Shown: positions 6,130 through 9,861 of the stretch, in pieces
How positions within the stretch are numbered: position 1 is the first letter of the stretch
Layout: each line of letters starts with the position of its first letter
DNA from: Actinomycetota bacterium
GTDB taxonomy: Bacteria; Actinomycetota; Actinomycetes; Nanopelagicales; Nanopelagicaceae
Assembly: GCA_016870855.1 (NCBI GenBank)
Contig: VGAF01000038.1
Location: 1-9,861, forward strand
Direction: 5' to 3'
DNA length: 9,861 nucleotides
The notes under the pieces: generated by a model
What the model was told of the DNA's origin: nothing
The model's input: the letters and a program-made list of their open reading frames with translations, nothing else
Database searches by the model: none
Program-made: the position numbers and the translations under genes

Positions 6130-7032
6130 TTGAAGATTCTGTTGGCCTCGACATCGAGGCTTGCTCTTCCCACCCTTGAACTATTAACAGAGCGCAACCA
6201 GCAAATTCTCGGAATCATTACCAAAACGGAAAAACCCTCAGGAAGAGGCTTGGAAAGTCGAGCCCAAGAACTAGTTACTGCGATTGATGGGTCTCATCCA
6301 ATATTTCCAGTTTCAAACCAAGAAGAGCTGGCTGAGGTTCTGCGTAGCACAAGACCCGATCTGGTGATTGCGATCTCCTTTGGAATGTTGGTCAAGCCGG
6401 AGCCATTAGCGATTCCTGAACACGGTTGGATCAATCTGCATTTCTCTCTTCTTCCAAAGTTTCGCGGAGCAGCTCCAGTTCAGCGTGCCATACTCGCAGG
6501 CGAGAGCACTTCTGGGGTGACTGTATTTGCTCTCGATAAGGGTATGGATACAGGGCCCATCTACACGACTAAAGAGTGTTCCATTGCCGACATGAACGCT
6601 GGTGACGCATTAGAAGCAATGGCAAAAATAGGAAGTGCGGCAGTCTTAGAGGCAGTTGAAATCATCTCCAAAGGTTCAAAGACGAGCGCTCAAGTGGGGG
6701 AACCTTCTTTGGCTCCGAAAATCTCCAATTCAGAGTTGCAGATCTCGTTCGCTAGCAAAGTGGAGGAGATAGAGAGACAGATACGAGCCTTCGCGCCAAA
6801 GCCGGGAGCGTGGAGCACGTTTAAGGGCAATCGCGTGAAGTTTCTTGGAGCGAAAATGAATCCCGCGGTGAGCGGAAATCCCGGTGAAGTACTTTCAACC
6901 TCTCCACTTCTCGTGGCAGGTAAGGATGGCGCGCTGATAATTCACTCTCTTCAAGAAGCAGGAAAGCGCGTTATGACCAGCGAAGAGTGGGTCCGCGGCG
7001 CGCGAATTCAAATTGGCGAGAAATTTGAATAA
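6130..7032 (+). CDS. fmt: Methionyl-tRNA formyltransferase
   Basis: It transfers the formyl group of 10-formyltetrahydrofolate to Met-tRNA(fMet), marking the initiator tRNA. The 300-residue length fits the family (about 305-315). The N-terminal Rossmann-like domain (1-185) contains KPSGRG at 35-40, the loop whose arginine contacts the tRNA acceptor stem in E. coli Fmt. The catalytic region NLHFSLLPKFRGAAPVQRAI lies at 102-121, with N102 and H104, and D140 sits in GMDTGPIY. These correspond to the E. coli N106/H108/D144 triad. The C-terminal OB-fold domain (about 205-300) begins with the IRAFAPKPGAW element at 218-228. The F in NLHFSLLP is typical of actinobacteria. The first strand reads LLASTSRLALP in place of the usual FAGTPEFAVP, a mild divergence. 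TTG is the start, chosen because it directly follows the def stop and begins the conserved first strand; the tail overlaps rsmB. Confidence 0.96.
   Translation: MKILLASTSRLALPTLELLTERNQQILGIITKTEKPSGRGLESRAQELVTAIDGSHPIFPVSNQEELAEVLRSTRPDLVIAISFGMLVKPEPLAIPEHGWINLHFSLLPKFRGAAPVQRAILAGESTSGVTVFALDKGMDTGPIYTTKECSIADMNAGDALEAMAKIGSAAVLEAVEIISKGSKTSAQVGEPSLAPKISNSELQISFASKVEEIERQIRAFAPKPGAWSTFKGNRVKFLGAKMNPAVSGNPGEVLSTSPLLVAGKDGALIIHSLQEAGKRVMTSEEWVRGARIQIGEKFE
7015..7020 (+). promoter_or_regulatory. Weak Shine-Dalgarno favouring the second TTG of rsmB
   Basis: GGCGAG ends 4 nt before the TTG at 7025. The earlier in-frame TTG at 7013 overlaps this site and has no purine-rich sequence in front of it, so 7025 is the better start. 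The match is imperfect. Confidence 0.35.
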
Positions 7033-8308
7033 CAAGGCGACCAAGCAGAAGAGCGCTCGTCAGCTTGCCTGGGAGCTGCTTTTCGAGGTTGATAACTCTG
7101 AGCTCTACAGCAATCTCATAGTTCCACGAGCGTTGAGTTCATCTAGCCTTGAGGTTAGAGACAAAGCGCTGGTAACAAATCTGGTCTACGGGACATTACG
7201 CATGCGAGGCCTGTTAGATGCTGCAATCCGAAAGCAGCTAGATAGAGAGATTTCAAGCGTCGACCTGAAAGTTCTAACTACATTACGGATGGGCGCTTAT
7301 CAACTTCTGATTTTGAAAACACCGGTTCATGCTGCGGTTAATGAAATCGTAGATCTAGCGAAGATTGTTTGCGGTAAGAGCGCAGCTAGTTTCGTAAATG
7401 CCATCATGCGACGACTTTCCGAGAACCTTGACTTCAAACCCGCCGCTATTTCGGAGGAGTTTTCGCACCCGGAGTGGGTAATTAACGCCTTCAAAGATTC
7501 TCTCAAAGATGATGAACTGGTTAGAAAGCAGCTTCAAGCCGACAATGAGATTGCACTTCCCACGCTGGTCTGTTGGCCCGACAAATCCAAACATGAGGAG
7601 TTGTTGGAAGCTGGGGCCGAGAAAATCGCAGGTTCGTTAAATGGATTCTCATTTAAAGGCAATCCTGGGGAAATACCGGCCATTAGAGAGCGGAGAGCAG
7701 GAGTACAAGATCTCGGTTCCCAGATTGTTACTGAACTTTTTGTTGCCACTAGGCCTGATAACCAACGCCTCCGCTGGTTAGATCTATGTGCCGGCCCGGG
7801 CGGAAAAGCTGCCTATATGGAATCAATCCTGCCCGATGACGAATTGATGGTAAATGAACCGACCCAAGCACGCGCAACCTTGTTAGCGCAAGTTGTTAAA
7901 CGTGCGAAAGTTGAATCTTTTGACGGTCGTGATATTCCAGCCCCACTTGGTGAATTTGATCGGATTTTGATTGATGCGCCCTGCACTGGACTTGGAGCGC
8001 TTCGTAGAAGACCAGAAGTTCGATGGCGTCGCAAACCAGCTGACTTACGTTTGCTTGTTGAGTTGCAGCGAGAACTTCTAGCGAGCGCTGCTACAAGGGT
8101 GAGGGTCGGAGGAATAATTGGGTATGCGACGTGTAGCCCGCACATTGCCGAAACAAAGATGCAGGTAAATGACTTTTTAAGGAGCCATCAGAATTTTGCA
8201 AGAAAGCGAGTCGACGCTCGCGGAGATAGCGATGGCGACTTGCAACTCTGGACCTTCCGCGATGGTACTGACTGTATGTATCTCGCTCTACTCGAGCGTC
8301 AAAGGTAG
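7025..8308 (+). CDS. rsmB: 16S rRNA (cytosine-967-C5)-methyltransferase RsmB (Sun/Fmu family)
   Basis: This SAM-dependent enzyme methylates a cytosine of 16S rRNA in the small-subunit head (C967 in E. coli numbering). With the chosen start it has 427 residues. Residues about 8-135 form a NusB-like RNA-binding domain (ARQLAWELLFEVDN, RDKALVTNLVYGTLRMRGLLD, TPVHAAVNEIVDLAK, FVNAIMRRL). A linker leads to GVQDLGSQIV at 226-235. The catalytic domain has the SAM-binding motif LDLCAGPGGKAAYM at 253-266, motif IV DAPCTGLGALRRRPEVRWRR at 317-336 with C320, and motif VI YATCSP at 367-372 with C370. The two cysteines are those expected of m5C RNA methyltransferases; the one in TCS is the nucleophile. 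The first TTG at 7013 would add four residues and overlap fmt by 20 nt; the TTG at 7025 overlaps it by 8 nt and has a weak ribosome-binding site. It lies downstream of def-fmt, as in many bacteria. Confidence 0.94.
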   Translation: MNNKATKQKSARQLAWELLFEVDNSELYSNLIVPRALSSSSLEVRDKALVTNLVYGTLRMRGLLDAAIRKQLDREISSVDLKVLTTLRMGAYQLLILKTPVHAAVNEIVDLAKIVCGKSAASFVNAIMRRLSENLDFKPAAISEEFSHPEWVINAFKDSLKDDELVRKQLQADNEIALPTLVCWPDKSKHEELLEAGAEKIAGSLNGFSFKGNPGEIPAIRERRAGVQDLGSQIVTELFVATRPDNQRLRWLDLCAGPGGKAAYMESILPDDELMVNEPTQARATLLAQVVKRAKVESFDGRDIPAPLGEFDRILIDAPCTGLGALRRRPEVRWRRKPADLRLLVELQRELLASAATRVRVGGIIGYATCSPHIAETKMQVNDFLRSHQNFARKRVDARGDSDGDLQLWTFRDGTDCMYLALLERQR

Positions 8309-8314
8309 AGCAGG

Positions 8315-8326
8315 TATGGTTGGGAA
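8315..8326 (+). promoter_or_regulatory. Candidate leaderless -10 of rpe
   Basis: TATGGT at 8315-8320 is a perfect TANNNT and ends exactly 6 nt before the rpe ATG, the same geometry as at def. No usable ribosome-binding site is present: the only AGG is 12 nt away. I see no clear -35. The ATG inside this box (8316) is out of frame with rpe. Prediction from spacing only. Confidence 0.4.
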
Positions 8327-8989
8327 ATGATTCGCCTTTGTCCCAGCATCCTAAACGCGAATTTTGATGAACTTCCAAGTGAGATTGCAAAAATAGCACG
8401 GGTAAGCGATCTGTTGCACCTTGATGTCATGGACAACAAGTTTGTACCGAGTTTCACCTTCAGCTTTGAGCGCGCCCGAGAGATTATTGAGAGCTCTCAA
8501 CTCCCAGTCGATGCCCATTTGATGATTACTAACGCTGATAAGGAAGCACTTCCTTATCTAGAGACGAAGGCAGCAAGCATCACGGTTCATTTTGAAGCAT
8601 GCGAAGATCCCTTGACTTTGCTTACTGAAATTCGTAAGCGAGGTAAACGCGCTGCTATTGCCATTAAGCCGGGTACTGGAATTGATGAGATCCGGGAACT
8701 TCTTCCGGCCTTGGACATGATCCTGGTTATGACCGTCGAACCTGGTTTCGGTGGTCAGAAATTCATGAGCGAGATGATGCCTAAAGTTGAGGCCGCAAGA
8801 AAGTGGCTCGATGAGGGAGGCTTCGGTGATACCTGGCTTCAAGTAGATGGTGGGGTGAATCTCGAGACAATTGCAACGGCAAGAAGGGCAGGTGCAGACA
8901 CTTTTGTAGCAGGATCAGTTGTCTTCAACTCTCCTGATCCTGAAGGTGTTATAGAAACTCTTCGACATCTAGCAGCGTCCGTAAAGTAA
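8327..8989 (+). CDS. rpe: Ribulose-phosphate 3-epimerase
   Basis: It interconverts ribulose 5-phosphate and xylulose 5-phosphate in the pentose phosphate pathway. The 220-residue TIM barrel carries every metal and catalytic residue: CPSILNANF at 5-13 (with S7), HLDVMDNKFVP at 31-41 giving H31 and D33, DAHLMI at 62-67 giving H64, and VDGGVN at 173-178 giving D174. D33 and D174 are the acid/base pair. MTVEPGFGGQKF at 135-146 and the phosphate-binding GSVVF at 196-200 are also intact. N37 in place of the more usual G in VMDGxFVP is common in actinobacterial versions. The following SFTFSFERA replaces the usual NxTxGxP, a small divergence near the substrate loop. The ATG begins directly at the first strand; the other upstream ATG (8316) is out of frame. 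The gene sits between rsmB (18-nt gap) and hisE (12-nt gap). Confidence 0.97.
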   Translation: MIRLCPSILNANFDELPSEIAKIARVSDLLHLDVMDNKFVPSFTFSFERAREIIESSQLPVDAHLMITNADKEALPYLETKAASITVHFEACEDPLTLLTEIRKRGKRAAIAIKPGTGIDEIRELLPALDMILVMTVEPGFGGQKFMSEMMPKVEAARKWLDEGGFGDTWLQVDGGVNLETIATARRAGADTFVAGSVVFNSPDPEGVIETLRHLAASVK

Positions 8990-9001
8990 ACTTCAATAAC
9001 T
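8987..9001 (+). promoter_or_regulatory. Possible -10 of a leaderless or near-leaderless hisE transcript
   Basis: TAAACT at 8987-8992 fits TANNNT and ends 9 nt before the hisE ATG, so a transcript would start about 2-3 nt before the start codon. No Shine-Dalgarno is present. The box overlaps the rpe stop codon. TCGACA at 8962-8967 resembles a -35 but the 19-nt spacer is long. Confidence 0.3.
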
Positions 9002-9265
9002 ATGAAAACTTTCGATGAACTGTGGCTGGAGCTATCGGAGAAAGCGCTGGTTGGGGATCGCTCATCAAGAACGGTTGAGTCGCTATCCCTTGGAACACAT
9101 GCGATAACGAAGAAGGTATTGGAGGAGGCTGGAGAAGTATTGTTGGCGGCCGAGGCTCAAGGAGATGAGGCGCTCGCTATAGAGATCTCCCAATTACTCT
9201 ATTGGATTCAGGTTCTGATGCTCGATAAGGGCCTAACGCTCGAAGATGTATATCGGAGGTTGTGA
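9002..9265 (+). CDS. hisE: Phosphoribosyl-ATP pyrophosphatase
   Basis: HisE splits pyrophosphate from phosphoribosyl-ATP to give phosphoribosyl-AMP, the second step of histidine synthesis. The 87-residue all-alpha protein starts with KTFDELWLEL, has the metal-binding KVLEEAGEVLLAAE at 38-51 (E41, E42, E45) and EISQLLYWIQVLM at 61-73, and ends with GLTLEDVYRRL. This matches stand-alone actinobacterial HisE. In most HisE and MazG-like enzymes the position of S63 is an acidic residue (D in the ADLLYH pattern); the serine form EISQLLYW is what I recall for mycobacterial HisE, so it is probably a lineage trait and not decay. The gene has no ribosome-binding site. Its last codons contain the strong Shine-Dalgarno of hisG, which starts 2 nt after the stop, so the two are coupled. 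Confidence 0.94.
   Translation: MKTFDELWLELSEKALVGDRSSRTVESLSLGTHAITKKVLEEAGEVLLAAEAQGDEALAIEISQLLYWIQVLMLDKGLTLEDVYRRL
9254..9260 (+). promoter_or_regulatory. Strong Shine-Dalgarno of hisG within hisE
   Basis: CGGAGGT contains GGAGG at 9255-9259, eight nt before the ATG at 9268. It fixes the hisG start and places the site within the last codons of hisE, consistent with coupled translation. Confidence 0.8.
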
Positions 9266-9267
9266 AA

Positions 9268-9861
9268 ATGACGCTATCAGTTGCGTTGCCGAATAAAGGC
9301 GCACTCGCAGAAGATGCTACGCAGATTTTTCGCGAGGCTGGATACAGATTGCGTAATGATTCGAAAGAACTTTCCTTCCTAGATTCAATCAACGACGTGG
9401 AATTCTTCTACTTACGACCAAGAGACATTGCTACTTATGTCGCCTCTAGTCAGATTGACCTTGGGGTCACAGGTCGTGATCTCCTCCTTGACAGCGGTAA
9501 AGGCGCGGACGAAAAGCTCGAGCTTGATTTTGGACATAGTGAATTTCGCATGGCCGCTACAGCTAAGCAACTGGATTCTGGTGAGATTAGCGAAAAACAG
9601 ATCGAGGGCAAGCGAATCGCTACCGCATATCCAGGTTTGGTTGGCGATTACCTGAAGAGTAAAGGTATCAAGGCCGAAATCGTCACCCTCGATGGTGCAG
9701 TTGAAGGAGCAATCAAACTCGGAGTTGCTGATCTAATAGTTGATGTTGTCGCTACTGGCAACACGATTAAGCAAGCGGGGCTGCGAATATTTGGACCTGC
9801 AATTCTAAAAAGCGAGGCGTTGCTGATTGCTCGCCCAAATTTCACAAGTCCTCAAGTGGAT
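9268..9861 (+). CDS. hisG: ATP phosphoribosyltransferase, N-terminal part (3' end outside window)
   Basis: HisG condenses ATP and PRPP to phosphoribosyl-ATP, the committed and feedback-controlled step of histidine synthesis. The frame is open for 198 codons from ATG 9268 to the right edge, with no stop. It starts TLSVALPNKGALAEDA, followed by RPRDIATYVASSQIDLGVTG at 50-69, GLVGDYL at 123-129 and the family signature VEGAIKLGVADLIVDVVATG at 145-164, which includes the PRPP-binding segment. The lack of any HisZ partner nearby, together with the actinobacterial context, suggests the long form (about 280 residues) with a C-terminal ACT-like regulatory domain, but that domain lies beyond the window. 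Short-form HisG (about 210 residues) cannot be fully excluded. A 75-codon open frame in another phase at 9428-9655 is a shadow of this gene. Confidence 0.96.
   Translation, partial: MTLSVALPNKGALAEDATQIFREAGYRLRNDSKELSFLDSINDVEFFYLRPRDIATYVASSQIDLGVTGRDLLLDSGKGADEKLELDFGHSEFRMAATAKQLDSGEISEKQIEGKRIATAYPGLVGDYLKSKGIKAEIVTLDGAVEGAIKLGVADLIVDVVATGNTIKQAGLRIFGPAILKSEALLIARPNFTSPQVD

Noticed and set aside
7013..7024. Earlier TTG start for rsmB
   Set aside because: It would overlap fmt by 20 nt and has no purine-rich sequence upstream; the TTG at 7025 has a weak SD and an 8-nt overlap. The difference is only four residues and is not settled.
8091..8399. - strand open frame spanning the rsmB-rpe junction
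   Set aside because: It crosses two well-supported + strand genes and shows no recognisable motif or clear ribosome-binding site.
9428..9655. 75-codon + strand open frame at the right end
   Set aside because: It is out of phase with the open hisG frame that covers the region and carries all the HisG motifs; it appears only because hisG has no stop inside the window.
1..9861. Defence system, prophage, insertion sequence, CRISPR array or other novel accessory system
   Set aside because: Every stretch is covered by recognised housekeeping genes; no direct-repeat arrays, transposase, integrase or terminal inverted repeats were seen.

Overview
This window looks like a stretch of the core chromosome of a small-genome, roughly 50% GC (by eye) actinobacterium. 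The actinobacterial assignment rests on the mIHF-type integration host factor next to gmk, an omega subunit with the actinobacterial consensus, a PriA with a decayed ATPase core, the NLHFSLLP form of Fmt, and the gene order pyrF-mihF-gmk-rpoZ-coaBC-metK-priA. Moderate GC and very tight packing suggest a streamlined freshwater lineage such as the acI/Nanopelagicales group. That last step is inference and was not tested by any search.

Layout: thirteen genes, all on the + strand, with pyrF cut at the left edge and hisG cut at the right edge. Gaps between genes add up to about 112 nt, or about 1% of the window. The largest gap is 29 nt, and several junctions are zero-gap or 8-nt overlaps. There is no gene-free stretch over 300 nt. 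I saw no tRNA, rRNA, mobile element, CRISPR array, repeat family or hairpin terminator.

Region by region: (1) 1-1086 ends pyrimidine synthesis (pyrF), then has the nucleoid protein mihF and guanylate kinase gmk. (2) 1115-3773 carries RNA polymerase omega (rpoZ), the CoA enzyme coaBC and SAM synthetase metK. (3) 3779-5539 is the primosomal protein PriA, without ATPase motifs. (4) 5569-8308 is a protein-synthesis block: peptide deformylase, methionyl-tRNA formyltransferase and the 16S rRNA m5C methyltransferase RsmB. MetK makes the SAM that RsmB uses; Fmt adds and Def removes the formyl group of initiator methionine. (5) 8327-9861 holds ribulose-phosphate epimerase (pentose phosphates, the source of PRPP), then HisE and HisG. 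HisG performs the first step of histidine synthesis from ATP and PRPP, and HisE the second.

The cluster is ordinary housekeeping DNA, and I found no evidence for an undescribed system. The most interesting non-coding signal is that the genes in the wider gaps that lack a Shine-Dalgarno sequence (def, rpe and less clearly hisE and mihF) have a TANNNT-like -10 box just upstream of ATG. In def and rpe the spacing is exactly six bases, the layout expected for leaderless transcripts. Genes whose start abuts or overlaps the previous gene mostly have an SD-like sequence inside that gene. This suggests the apparent single operon is divided by small internal leaderless promoters.
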